From assembly GCA_951802425.1 (NCBI GenBank), contig OX637796.1, forward strand, positions 310,001 through 374,000: 64,000 nucleotides of DNA, read 5' to 3'. The translations under genes and the position numbers were made by a program. Positions 23,151-33,810 of this stretch are shown here, piece after piece (within the stretch, counting starts at the first letter, position 1; each line of letters opens with the position of its first letter). The stretch comes from Clavaria fumosa (lineage: Eukaryota > Basidiomycota > Agaricomycetes > Agaricales > Clavariaceae). The notes beneath the pieces are model-generated. The model worked only from the letters and a program-made list of their open reading frames with translations. It searched no databases and was not told the DNA's origin.

Positions 23151-24083
23151 AATATTGATAAGTAAGTTGGTTGAAGGCGATGACTTTGCCAACCGACGGG
23201 AGAACCTGTAGGGTTGCAAGATCAGTACCAAGATGAATAAGAGAGAATACTTAGATCACACAAGTTGTACAAGCGCAGAGGGCGAGTTTAGAATAGAGTA
23301 GAGTGTGTCTTGGCAATCTTGTGGTCACCAAGAGAGACAAGACCTATTAATCGCGGTGGTTCCAAGCTCAAAGGGCGTACTAGCCTCAAGCTTAAACCAA
23401 TGTGCATCAATATCAAGTCTGGAGTACAGTAAGTACATGTGAGACTTATATATACGTACGTACAGAGAGTATGACGAGAAAGGGAAAGTACAGAGAGTGC
23501 CAGGCAACAAGACTATAGTAGTATGGGGTATAACTAGTCATAGAGTGACTGTGCGCGTGTTCTACTAAGGTCGCGAAGGGTAAACTAAGCATAGGTAAGG
23601 TTGCGAACATGACCAGTCATGGGTTGCCACCTAACTAAATAAGCATATGTGTAACTACGACTGAGCAGAGGGGTTTGGTCCAAGGCTAATGCAGTTATAG
23701 ATGACTGAGAAGAAGAGGGGAGAACATAATTTGAAAGGATACACAGCTTGACCGCCGGTGGCGCATTTCATTGTTAAGGTTGCGAGGTCATGTGAGCAGT
23801 CACGTGGATGGCGCTGGTGGGGCAGGTGACCTTGGGCGGTCCTTGGACAGTGTGTCATGTGAGTAATGCTGGTAACGCGAGTAACGCGAGTAGCGCTGGT
23901 GTGCCACGCGGCAAGTCATGTGCCACTGCAGGAGTCGTGTAAGAGCGTGTTGAGCATCGAATAGTGGGTTCGACGATGGGTACGCGTAAGGTGAGGTGGC
24001 GGGAGGTGACGCGAGTATGGTAGTATGGTCGCGAGTGTCGTGAGGAGATGATGGAGGCCCGAGAGGTATTCAGAAGTTGGTAG

Positions 24084-24307
24084 TGTTGGAGTTTGGAGCT
24101 GCTGTGCAAGCTCAAACTTGTTGTTCTGTTTCATAGTTAGCTGTGCTATTACCTTAGCTACTTGTTTGACACATCTAGCTATAGTTTCAGGTTCGTCTTC
24201 ACTTATAGTAGGTATACTATGGACATTAGGTCCCCACTCGTTTGCAGAGCTCAGCCAAACGAGATATCTGTTCACCGTTTACTGCCCCAAGCCCGTTTTC
24301 CACAACA
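24084..24307 (+). repeat. 5' LTR of the gag-only element
   Basis: 224 bp, starts TGTTGGAGTTTGGAGC, ends TTTTCCACAACA. Immediately downstream is a small hairpin, ACGAG-TCACG-CTCGT (24310-24324), at the place where a primer-binding site is expected; no standard tRNA complement was recognised. Confidence 0.93.
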
Positions 24308-24571
24308 CAAACGAGTCACGCTCGTGGTGGGGCGTCATATACTTCACCAGGCCTTGCTCTGCTTGATCCTTACCATCTCTTGGAAGCCCTCCACTGAGGC
24401 ACATCAGCAAAGCGAACGGAAGCCGCCAGAAAGGCGCATATATTCGGATTCGAAAGCCGGCAGGTAGCCGCATTCGCATCGAAGCCAGTTAGGCACGGGA
24501 AGTCAGCAGTAGCCGCATTTTAAAGCCACCAGTTAGGTGCAGAAGGAAGCCTCCAGTTAGGAGCACACACA

Positions 24572-25324
24572 ATGTCAATGCCAATGCCAGAGAAAGAGCG
24601 CTTTTCAAAGCTAGGTCATGACAACTATTATGCATGGTCTTATCGTATGGAGATGCGACTGCGCAAAGTAGGGGTCTGGTCCATCGTTGAAGGGACAGAG
24701 ACAGCTCCAATGGGCTCTCTGAACTCAAAGGCACTCAAGGCTTGGAGGACTAGAGTGGATTTAGCATTGAATGAGATTGTTGGAGAAGTAACAGATGGTC
24801 AGCTTGTTCACACCAGAGTCTCAAGGGATCTAAAGGAGGTGTGGGAGCAATTGAAGAGTGTTCATGAATCACAGGGACTGGGGAATTTGGTTGCAACATG
24901 GCAGAGGTTCTTCCAGATGAAGAAATCAGACGATGTTTCGGTCCAGACACACGTTGCCGCCATCCGAGAGGTCGCAGATCGTCTTACTGGCCTTGGGGAC
25001 AAGCCCTCTGAAGCTCTCATGGTCGCAGTCCTCATGCTCTCCCTCCCTGAATTATATGGAGCCCTCATTGTCTCACTTGACTCTCATATGGATCGCACAA
25101 ACTTCGATTTCGTCACCCAGCGCTGTATGAATGAGGAAGCCCGCCAATACTCGCTCAATGGGACGCTAAACCCTGGGAAAATGGCCCTAGCTATTCGTGC
25201 AAAGGATAGGAGCAAGGTGAAATGTTTTAATTGTGGTATGTTGGGGCATTACAAGAATGAATGCTGGAAGGAAAGGAAGAAGGAGCAAGAAGGGACTCAG
25301 GAAAGTGCTAACTATGCATTCTGA
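24572..25324 (+). CDS. Copia-type Gag with CCHC zinc knuckle (gag-only element)
   Basis: ATG 24572 opens MSMPMPEKERFSKLGHDNYY, the usual beginning of a Copia Gag, and the ORF ends at TGA 25322-25324. The UBN2/Gag core is seen in AWSYRMEMRLRKVGVW, WEQLKSVHESQGLGNLVATW and QTHVAAIREVADRLTGLG. A CCHC knuckle (CFNCGMLGHYKNEC, about 25224-25265) would bind element RNA. There are no stops or frameshifts, in contrast with every other retroelement ORF in the window, suggesting recent activity or selection. The product would package the element RNA into particles; replication would depend on Pol supplied in trans. Confidence 0.9.
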   Translation: MSMPMPEKERFSKLGHDNYYAWSYRMEMRLRKVGVWSIVEGTETAPMGSLNSKALKAWRTRVDLALNEIVGEVTDGQLVHTRVSRDLKEVWEQLKSVHESQGLGNLVATWQRFFQMKKSDDVSVQTHVAAIREVADRLTGLGDKPSEALMVAVLMLSLPELYGALIVSLDSHMDRTNFDFVTQRCMNEEARQYSLNGTLNPGKMALAIRAKDRSKVKCFNCGMLGHYKNECWKERKKEQEGTQESANYAF

Positions 25325-25370
25325 TAGTACTTGGAGTCAGGGGAAGCCTGCAAAGACCGAGTTTTCGCTC

Positions 25371-25379
25371 GAGGGGAAG
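25371..25379 (+). promoter_or_regulatory. Polypurine tract
   Basis: GAGGGGAAG directly abuts the 3' LTR start (TGTTGG at 25380), the position of the plus-strand primer in LTR retrotransposons. Confidence 0.85.
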
Positions 25380-25603
25380 TGTTGGAGTTTGGAGCTGCTG
25401 TGCGAGCTCAAACTTGTTGTTCTGTTTCATAGTTAGCTGTGCTATTACCTTAGTTACTTGTTTGACACATCTAGCTATAGTTTCAGGTTCGTCTTCACTT
25501 ATAGTAGGTATACTATGGACATTAGGTCCCCACTCGTTTGCAGAGCTCAGCCAAACGAGATATCTGTTCACCGTTTACTGCCCCAAGCCCGTTTTCCACA
25601 ACA
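25380..25603 (+). repeat. 3' LTR of the gag-only element
   Basis: 224 bp, same length as the 5' LTR. Differences are two transitions: A to G early in the LTR (GTGCAAGC versus GTGCGAGC) and C to T (TTAGCTAC versus TTAGTTAC). Followed by the target duplication GGTAG. Confidence 0.93.
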
Positions 25604-25722
25604 GGTAGCGGGTTTCGGGAGAGTGTAGGGGGGTTCGCGAGGTGGTAGGGGAATGTCAGGAGGTCCATGGGTGGTGATAGAGTTGTCAGGTTGAGGAAAA
25701 ATGGATGGGTCCTGACGCATGA

Positions 25723-26227
25723 GTAAGTTACAATAACATTGAAGGACTCATGGAGTGCTTTCAAAATCAAGATGCTTGTCTCACTCTTCAACAACAAAAC
25801 CTTTGCATGATAATTTTGGTCATTTGACATGGCATTCCAGTCTGCAGATATTTGTGAAGCATAGGCAGGGGCTTTGAGCCAGGGCATGCCTGCTGGGAGT
25901 TCTATGACTATGCATCAGTATGTATGCGAGAGAAAGTGTAAGGCTATATGTACCATCATTCCTATGCCTGACCTCCTGCTGCAGGTATGCATTCCACCTT
26001 GATACAGACCGCTGTTTTTGTGAGAGTCGTGCCCTTGGAAGCAGCTTCTGATAGCATTGTTTTGGTGTGTCTTTGCCAAAAGCCTCACTCAACTTTGTCA
26101 CTTCTGCCATGATAATGGCCTCAGCAGCTTTGTACACTTCATTATATTGAGCCTTCCTCTCCTGACAATGGGTAAGAATGCGGACTTTTCCACTGGAGTC
26201 TTCAGGATTGTGGTTCGCTGCCGCCAA
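25723..26227 (-). pseudogene. N-terminal exons of the split fungal hypothetical gene
   Basis: Minus-strand segments 26227-25960 (SSGKVRILTHCQERKAQYNE, TKLSEAFGKDTPKQCYQKLL, RSVSRWNAYLQQE) and 25880-25723 (PAYASQISADWNAMSNDQ) resemble the N-terminal coiled and helical part of a repeat-associated family in mushrooms, of which 22665-22057 looks like the C-terminus. The central family region is missing, and the LTR-like element sits at the break. Function unknown. Confidence 0.45.
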
Positions 26228-26338
26228 GGTTACAAGACATGTTCAGAGCAGCAGCAAGGTAATATTGGAGCAGCAGCACGAAACTACAAGATCAACAATC
26301 AACAAGGTCACATGGTATCACATGGGGGGGAGAGTCTG

Positions 26339-26996
26339 TCACTCATCATCCTCATTGATGAGCTCCCACAAATACACAACCTCGGTCCAAGGCATTTTGC
26401 GAGGGTGGAGATAACCAATAAAGTCTTGGAGAGTGTGGCTGGTATTTCTTGCATGGTCAATATGATGTAGAGCTCTGACATTATATCCTTGTGCTGCAAG
26501 GTATTTGTTGGCTCGGTGACCAAGTGATGGGTATGATGTGTTGTCTTCAGTCAGAATGGCAGGTCGACGGTCAAGAGTCACTAGAATTCCGCCGAGGCCC
26601 CGGATGTGTTGATAGATGGTTGCTCTGGGTGCGGTTTGACTCGACGATGAAGGTGCTGCAGCGGCCACTGGCTGGGAAATAGTACTGACAGATCCAGTGG
26701 CTACTGATTGCTGTTTAGTGGGCAAGGCTGGTACAGATGATACAGTTGCTGCACTATTCAGAAGTTGAACATTGATCCCATGAAAATAAATATGCACAAG
26801 TAGACCTAGAAGCAGTGCTGATGGAAAATGATGACAGACTCCGTTCTGTCTCAGCAATGAGTATGTCAGGCTGTTGCTTGAAGTCAGCCAGGAACCATTC
26901 CGCTGACTGAAACTCTCCATCTGTCAGCATCCATGTCATGGCATCAAGAAACATGTTGAGCTTCTTTGTCTTTTGTGTTATATTGTTGAGGAACAT
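26339..26996 (-). CDS. Hypothetical protein, long open frame
   Basis: A 193-codon frame (26920-26339) with an alternative overlapping frame at the 5' side (26996-26754). It contains a low-complexity middle (VAAAAPSSSSQTAPRA) and a C-terminal part HHIDHARNTSHTLQDFIGYL ending in acidic WELINEDDE. It lies just upstream of the split gene on the same strand and could be its upstream exons. No domain recognised. Confidence 0.35.
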
Positions 26997-27178
26997 TCCC
27001 CCCCAATGTCATTACTGCCAGATGTTAGGGCAAAGTGTATGCATCAGCAAAACCTGGTTTTTTGCCTGCTATGGCTAGCTATGGATAACTATATAGCACT
27101 CTAGAGTAACTCATAGTAACCCATAGCAGTCCTAGCAAGGTCCCCTTCTTTACAGTGCTCCAGAGTGCTGTTAGGGCC

Positions 27179-28210
27179 TGTCCCATCTCAATAGTAATGC
27201 CAGAGATCAACTTGTTGGTGACCTATGCTGGAAACTCGCTAAGACCAATCAACTGTTGAGCACAGTCAAGAATGCTCAGTCCCGGAAGGTTGCGAAGACG
27301 TCTGAAGATGTAAGAGTGAAGAAGGACAAGTATAAAAAGGGAAGACATTGCTGGGAAGGTTGTGAAGTTGGTAGATGAAGTGTAAAGGAGGAAATTGACA
27401 AGGAGGGAGAAATGGGTAACACTGAGAGGGTCACGAAGTCGACCGATGAAGTGTGAAGAAAGGAATAGACAAGGTGGGAGAAACTGATAATGCTGAGAAG
27501 GTCGTGAAGTTGACTGATGAAGCATAGGGAAGGAAAAAGATGAGGTGAAGAGAAAAAGGACAATGTTGGGAGGGTCGTGGGTAGTCACGATGAGGTTAGG
27601 AAGTGTGTCGGTGAAGGCGATGACTTTGCCAACCGACGGGAGAACCTGTAGGGTTCAAAAGATCAGTACCAAGATGAAATGAAGAGAATACTTAGGCGCA
27701 CGAGTTTGTACGAGCATGGAGGATGAGGTTAGAAAGAAGCAGGAGTGTCTTGGTGATCTTGAGGTCACCAAGTGAGACAAGACCTATCAATTGCAGTGGT
27801 TCCAAGCTCAAAGGGTGTAATAGCCTCAAGCTTAAACCAATGTGCATCAATATCAAGTCTAGAGTACCATAAGTACATGCAAGACCTTATATATGTATGT
27901 ACAGAGAGTATAATGAAAAAGGGAAAGTACAGAGGTCACCAGGTGACAAGACTATAGTAGTAAGGGGTATAACTAGTCATAGAGTGACCATGTGCATGTT
28001 CTACTAAGGTCACAAGGGGTAGGGAAAGCATAGGTAAAGTCACAAGGATGACCAGTCATGGGTCGCAACCTGGTTAAATAAATAAATATGTATTTATAAC
28101 TACTGGGGGATCCTCAGATCATAAGTAAAGTAGTTATAGACAATTGGGGAGAAGAAGGGAAGCATAATTTGAAGTGTACATACAGCTGACCATTGGTGGT
28201 GCATTTGAGT
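27179..28210. repeat. Second, CpG-depleted copy of the LTR-like element
   Basis: Starts TGTTAGGGCCTGTCCC as at 22728 and follows that copy for about 1.03 kb, including the 70-bp array. Many CG dinucleotides of the first copy are CA or TG here (CCCGTCTCGATAG becomes CCCATCTCAATAG). The homology ends near 28205, so the last 0.4 kb is missing. Confidence 0.8.
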
Positions 28211-28237
28211 GTTACAGTAACTGCTGGCATCAAGTAA

Positions 28238-28735
28238 AAGTGAATTCATATCTCTGCAATGCATCGATTCAACATCAACAACAACAACTACAACAACTAC
28301 AACAACAACACAGTAGACTATGAGAGAGCGTGTGTAAATGTGAGCAAGTGGAAAAAGAAAGCAAGGAAAAAGGTGAACTATTGATGGAGATACAAGGGAA
28401 TGGTCGTCATCATCGTGGGAGATGATGCCGACACATCTGCTGGCAACATCCGGCTGATGTCAGGAGTTGCTGACCCTGGTGACAGTGCTGGGAACATGGG
28501 ATGTGATTGTGACAGCACAGGCGGCACCAACAACAACAACCAACACACTCTATTTGGGATATCTCAAATATCCCCTAACAAGGAATCAAGTAGCCCAGCC
28601 TGGGCAGTGTGCGATAGTCACCTTAGTGTAAGCTAAATTGCTTGCCATTTCGGGGCTTGTCTGGCAAGCTAATTAGCTAATGATTACATGAGGTCCAGGT
28701 GCCATGGGTAATGCTGGTAATGTAAATAAGACTAA
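28238..28735. repeat. Right arm of the inverted repeat pair (partner 21464-22015)
   Basis: Reads as the reverse complement of 21464-22015, including the CAACAACTACAACAAC microsatellite (28275-28310) and GGCAAGCTAATTAGCTAATG (28665-28684). Non-coding; apparent ORFs derive from triplet repeats. Confidence 0.8.
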
Positions 28736-28769
28736 TCTATCCATCTGGCATGCCATGTGCCAGATGACT

Positions 28770-31680
28770 GGATTGTGCCTTGGAATATCACACATAGTAT
28801 TGGAGGGTCAGACAGGCAAATAGATTAGAGAGGGAGCCAAAGGGAGCTGTGCCATTGTGGGTTCCTAGTTATGAGTACTGTAAAGTAGCATAGGTGGTTG
28901 GAAGAGCTTCTGGAAGGTGGCCAGATGTGTCAAGTGATACAGTACAGGAAGAGATCCATAAGGTTGTTTTAGAGTGTCAGAGGGTCCATAGGTGTTTGTA
29001 TCTGCAGGTAGGGCCGGAAAAATGACACCACTGTCAGATTGTTCCTTGACACCAACCAAACATGTTATCTATCCTCCTGACAGTTATGAATATCTCCATG
29101 TTTATAGCACCACCATCAGTTTGTTCCCCAGCATAAGAATTCTTATATTCAATGATCACTGTGTCATTACCCAGGGCATTGCAATTCCTATCTGCATCAC
29201 ATGTGAGAACACGGTGCCTAAAGCAGTTGCAAATGCCATCTTTTAAACTTCTTCAGGTTCCACATGCACTTGCTTGTACACATCTGACAGATATGTACAT
29301 AGCTCTAGCCATGTCTTGCCTGATCTGGTCCTGGTCAGGCAACAGGGCAACACCCCATATGGTGTTTGCATTCTGTTTCTGACAGTCTACAACTGTCTGC
29401 AGAAGCAGATTCTGGCTCATTTTTGGTATACAAAGCATAGGATCTGCTTGTGTGATGCTGCCCCTGGCTTCTACCAACAATTAGTAATACAACAGTTTAC
29501 CCTCTCAAGGAATTGTACCTTGAATGCCTTGGCACACAAAGGCAGGTAGTGGTTATAGACTTTTTAATCTATTGACTAGCAGTTAACACATGTCATGCCA
29601 TGGTTGATCCACTTAAGGCTTAAAGGTGTGTCAAAAGCTGTCACTGACTCAATTGTAACAGTAACAACAACAAAAGGATAACAGTGTATGCAACATATTC
29701 TTGGTGTACAACTAAGATGCAGAGCCACTCACTGTTTGCTGCTCCTTTGGCCTACTGGTCTTTAGATGCTTCAAATTCAATGAACTAGTCTGAGCAAAGT
29801 TGAATTTGAGCAGGGACATTTCTCAGTCAGTGCAGCTTAAGATGTGTTTGAGTCTAAAATGAAATAAAATTCAAACTTACTGGCATTCAATGCAGGGGCA
29901 GGAGGTGGTGGTGCTTGCCCAAGATGTATCATGTTTTCAAGGTCAATAATGAAATGGGTGATATTACCATTGGAGTCTTTCATAACACACATCCAAGAGC
30001 CAGTGAGTGACAAAGTGGCTGTTACAGATGTTAGGCTTCTTATTTTTGTCATGGGCTGGGGTGATGTCATGGTTAGCATGTATGGGAAAGATGGGCTGGA
30101 AGCTGCATCCATGTCTTTCATTGTGAGGAGATATTGGGTGATGTTGACATTAAATGTGCCTATGTTGGGATCACTATTTGCAGTGACACCATGGGCTGTT
30201 ACCCATGCATGGTGACAGCAGAGTCTGGCATTGATGCTGTCTGTTGTCAACATCAGTGTAATCAGAGATCTGTGATGGATGGGCAAGAGTAGACACACCC
30301 AGATGATATCTCCAATTAGCTGATAGTCATCTGATGTCAAGTTGTTTGAGTGTGAGGGAAGACTGGGATGCATCTTTAGAACCTATGACACAACAATTAG
30401 GATTGCATATGGTTGGTTCAGGCCACAGAGGTCACTCTGAGTGTGTCTGGACCTCTGGACCACAATGAAGAGTCTGAACCTTCAGCCACTGATGACAATA
30501 ATGAACTTAACAACCCTCCAACACCTCAAGCAGATTGCAACCTAGCTCCAGCACATCTCCTTAAATAGATAACTGATTGCTGCCCCTACCTTCATGAGAA
30601 TTGAGCTGACCTGTCAGTCCTCAATCACCTGATCAGGGCTGCCCCACAATGTCAGAGTAGTGCCAGACTCATGCCAGAGAGTTTGCAACCTTGTAGCTCA
30701 GCTGCAAATGCTCTGCTCCTCTCATAAACTTGCAGGTATGATTTCATAGACCATTTAGAGCCTCCCTTTAGTGCTATTTCAGTAATACTAGGATGTAGCT
30801 TAAACAGTAGTAGAACCAGCTTGAGAAGGAATCCCTCATTGATGGGGCCATGACATATCTACACTGGTCTCTTGGTTTGCTCCTTGTGACTTGGCAATCC
30901 TGATGCACATACTGTCAATGGCATAGGCCCTGCATGGCTCAGTTGCATGCATACCTGGGGCATGCAGGTCTGCATTGTTGATAAGCAGTGTGTGCACCTC
31001 TCCTTTGCTCATCTCATAATACATGATGTCCTGCTTGTATAATAATTCTGTCTCTTCTCAACTCAGTGTGTGTGTACTGTTGCATTCACTAATCCCCTGA
31101 GGTTTGCAGCTTGGGATCAGGATGGAAGGTGGGCAAACAAATACTTGTTTCTTGCTGTGCATTGATATCATAGAACTACTGGCAGTGTTAGTTCAGTTTA
31201 TATCATTGACCAAGGAAACTCAATCCTCAATCAACAACATGCCCATATTGTTGACCAATGATAAGTGCAAATAGTCCAATGGCATGCACATATTGTCAGT
31301 CAACAAAGCAGTGGAAGCAGGGCAAGCAGGTGAGTGAGGCAGGCAGTGCAATTAGGTTGAGTGAGATGGGTAGTGCAAGCAGGGTGACAGGTGAGTGGCA
31401 GTCATGGTTAGCAGTGGGCAGTGCAAGTGGGATGGGCAGGCTGGATGGCACAAGTGAGTTGAGCAGGGTAGGCAGTGCAAGTAAGGAGGGTGGGGTGGAT
31501 GGTGCAAGCATTGAGAGTGGCATGGGATGGCACAAGCAGGGTGACTAGTGCAGTACAAGCAAGGTGAGCATAATAGACAGGGACTTACATTGGGGGGTTG
31601 AGTGACTTGCTGACTGTGGACTCTGAAGGTCTGAGATGACTGGGGACAGGAACAGGGAATTTTGTTTCCACATTTCATCA
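28770..31680. other. No confident gene; CpG-poor spacer
   Basis: Apart from the ORF at 29837-30373, only weak minus-strand coding-like blocks are seen (29480-29253 with LLLQTVVDCQKQNANTIWG; 29240-29040 with CNALGNDTVIIEYKNSYAG). From 31320 to 31560 the sequence is a GGCAGTGCAAG-type minisatellite. Confidence 0.4.
29837..30373 (-). CDS. Hypothetical protein, 178 codons
   Basis: An open frame with ATG at 30373, protein-like composition and no repeats: NLTSDDYQLIGDIIWVCLLL, HAWVTAHGVTANSDPNIGTF, LTGSWMCVMKDSNGNITHFI, then PPPPAPA. The hydrophobic LIGDIIWVCLLL segment could be a short membrane or core helix. It may be one exon of a repeat-associated family; the GSWMxVxxDxxGxIxxFIxxLxxMxHL pattern looks like a conserved domain. 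I do not recognise a function. Confidence 0.4.
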   Translation of the reverse strand: MHPSLPSHSNNLTSDDYQLIGDIIWVCLLLPIHHRSLITLMLTTDSINARLCCHHAWVTAHGVTANSDPNIGTFNVNITQYLLTMKDMDAASSPSFPYMLTMTSPQPMTKIRSLTSVTATLSLTGSWMCVMKDSNGNITHFIIDLENMIHLGQAPPPPAPALNASKFEFYFILDSNTS

Positions 31681-31769
31681 GTCTCTCTTGTCTAGGTGGC
31701 TAACATTATTATGCCTTCCTGTCTCCACTACCCATGTTGGGCCTTCTTCTTCCATTCCATCTAGCATCC

Positions 31770-33332
31770 ATTCAAGCTCTCTTCTATCTGAGGTGCTCCC
31801 TGCTGCCCCCTGTGGCACTATCAGATAGTCACCCTTATACCAGTATACCATTGCCCTTGTATTATTGTCTGCTCTCCTGTCTCTGTCCAAGTGACTTCAT
31901 TCAGCAATTGTGTCTCCCCCATATGTTGATAGCTGTGGACCACACACTTTGAAACACATGCATTCAAGCTTTGACACTGACTCAACTCACAACTGAACTG
32001 ACTTTATAAGATGTGGGCATCCATGACACCTACTTTGACATACACCTCCAGTCAACTTTGTGCATCATGTGAGCATGGGAGTCCTGGATACCCACATTGA
32101 GATACACATCCAGCCAAATTACTTTGTACATTGTGAGAGGTGTGGGTGTCCTGGCCATTTACATGGCATGGCTCACCTGTAACATGTCCAAGCCTGCATC
32201 ACATTGGATCTTGGTAGGTATGTAGGACCTAGGTTTTGGCATGCTGGGAGTGAGCAGCACAGGTGGCATAAGTAGGATGGAGGGTGGACAGTCTGAGTGG
32301 GGTGAATGGGTGGCACAAGCAAGGTGAGTAAAGCAGGAAGCAAGCCAAGTGGTGTAGCACCAATGAGGTGAGTGGGCAGGCAGCACAAGCAGGGGTGGAT
32401 GGTGCAATTGGGGTGAGCAGCAAGGGTGACACCAGTGGGACAAGTTTGGTGGACAAGTGCATGTGCATATGATTACCAGTCAATGATATATCTGCTTGAG
32501 TAATGTATGTGTTTACTGTGCTCATGCTTGTCACTAAGCAATGACTGATGAGCATGAGCAGTGCCAGGATGACAAGCATGAGCACAGTAAACACATACAT
32601 TACTCAAGCAGATATATCATTGACTGGTAATCATATGCACATGCACTTGTCCACCAAACTTGTCCCACTGGTGTCACCCTTGCTGCTCACCCCAATTGCA
32701 CCATCCACCCCTGCTTGTGCTGCCTGCCCACTCACCTCATTGGTGCTACACCACTTGGCTTGCTTCCTGCTTTACTCACCTTGCTTGTGCCACCCATTCA
32801 CCCCACTCAGACTGTCCACCCTCCATCCTACTTATGCCACCTGTGCTGCTCACTCCCAGCATGCCAAAACCTAGGTCCTACATACCTACCAAGATCCAAT
32901 GTGATGCAGGCTTGGACATGTTACAGGTGAGCCATGCCATGTAAATGGCCAGGACACCCACACCTCTCACAATGTACAAAGTAATTTGGCTGGATGTGTA
33001 TCTCAATGTGGGTATCCAGGACTCCCATGCTCACATGATGCACAAAGTTGACTGGAGGTGTATGTCAAAGTAGGTGTCATGGATGCCCACATCTTATAAA
33101 GTCAGTTCAGTTGTGAGTTGAGTCAGTGTCAAAGCTTGAATGCATGTGTTTCAAAGTGTGTGGTCCACAGCTATCAACATATGGGGGAGACACAATTGCT
33201 GAATGAAGTCATTGGACAGAGACAGGAGAGCAGACAATAATACAAGGGCAATGGTATACTGGTATAAGGGTGACTATCTGATAGTGCCACAGGGGGCAGC
33301 AGGGAGCACCTCAGATAGAAGAGAGCTTGAAT
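31770..33332. repeat. Giant near-perfect palindrome (about 763-bp arms, 36-bp spacer)
   Basis: The left arm (31770-32533) and right arm (32570-33332) are reverse complements with roughly one single-base indel near 31890/33210 and almost no substitutions: peptides read from 32443-32159 (minus) and 32660-32944 (plus) are identical. The spacer is 32534-32569. No transposase or coding gene lies inside. It would form a very long hairpin as RNA or a cruciform as DNA. A fold-back assembly artefact must be considered. Confidence 0.92.
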
Positions 33333-33425
33333 TGTAGTAGATTTTTGTAATTAGGGTTAGGTTAGGTCTGAGTACAGTCTAAGGAGATGAGCTATTTCCC
33401 ATGCATAAGTAAGTCTTGGTCTCAT
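33333..33425 (+). repeat. About 90-bp dispersed repeat, copy 1
   Basis: TGTAGTAGATTTTTGTAATT, then TTAGGTTAGGTCTGAGTACA. It is present again at 35612-35702 with about 90% identity. It begins exactly where the palindrome's right arm stops and leads into a palindromic satellite array. Confidence 0.8.
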
Positions 33426-33439
33426 GAATGATATGGATA

Positions 33440-33810
33440 TGTTGCTGTCTTCTGGGAAGAGTGTGTATGTATATCGTTTGCAGACAATATGCATACTTCC
33501 GAGCAGAAGACACACTCTTCCCAGAAGTACGCATATCCTCTGCTCAGAAGTACGCATATCGTTCGCGTACGATATGTGTACTTCTGAGCAGAGTGTGTGC
33601 GCATATCCTCTGCCCAGAAGTACGCATATTGTACGCGTACGATATGCATACTCTGGGAAGAGTGTATACGCATATCCTCTGCCCAGAAGTATGCATATCG
33701 CATGCGAATGATATGCACACACACTCCGCCCAGAAGTACGCATATCGTTCACATACGATATGCGTACTTCTGGGCAGAGGACATCTTTTGGGCAGAGGAT
33801 ATGCATATAC
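33440..33810. repeat. Palindromic satellite array P1
   Basis: Repeated nested palindromes with core arms GCATATCGT / ACGATATGC (centres near 33562, 33636, 33702, 33746), linked by CTCTGCCCAGAAGTACGC or its complement. Around 33746 the symmetry extends through AGAAGTACGCATATCG on both sides, about 46 bp in all. CpG-rich, so young. ORFs here are by-products. Confidence 0.85.

Larger units (their letters stand above)
24084..25603 (+). mobile_element. Complete gag-only LTR retrotransposon (TR-GAG type), 1,520 bp
   Basis: Two 224-bp LTRs (24084-24307 and 25380-25603) start TGTTG and end CAACA, differ at only two positions, and are flanked by a perfect 5-bp target duplication GGTAG (24079-24083 and 25604-25608). 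A polypurine tract GAGGGGAAG sits directly before the 3' LTR (25371-25379). The only ORF is a 250-codon Gag. There is no protease, integrase or reverse transcriptase, so it must use enzymes of an autonomous Copia-like partner. Near-identical LTRs imply a recent insertion. Confidence 0.93.
22728..25717. mobile_element. LTR-like element (1.46 kb without its nested insert) with TSD CATGA
   Basis: Starts TGTTAGGGCCTG at 22728 and ends near 25717, with CATGA on both sides (22723-22727 and 25718-25722). A second copy starts at 27179. It has no ORF and carries a 70-bp internal tandem repeat. The right end reads CTGACG rather than the canonical CA, so the solo-LTR interpretation is probable, not proven. 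A gag-only retrotransposon (24084-25603) is nested inside. It splits a minus-strand gene (22057-26227). Confidence 0.6.

Noticed and set aside
22808..23231. Ser/Phe-rich ORFs on the minus strand of the LTR-like element (also 27223-27588)
   Set aside because: Produced by the 70-bp tandem array; the homologous frames in the two copies are shifted relative to each other.
23916..25571. Minus-strand ORFs across the TR-GAG LTRs (two nearly identical copies)
   Set aside because: They are identical because they are antisense reads of the two LTRs.
31678..31890. ORF reading into the left palindrome arm (ELEWMLDGMEEEGPTW)
   Set aside because: No recognisable domain and a truncated copy in the right arm; not enough support for a gene.
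33350..33370. TTAGGG-like words (also at 7777 and 35630) as telomeric sequence
   Set aside because: Only two or three degenerate units within dispersed repeats; no array.
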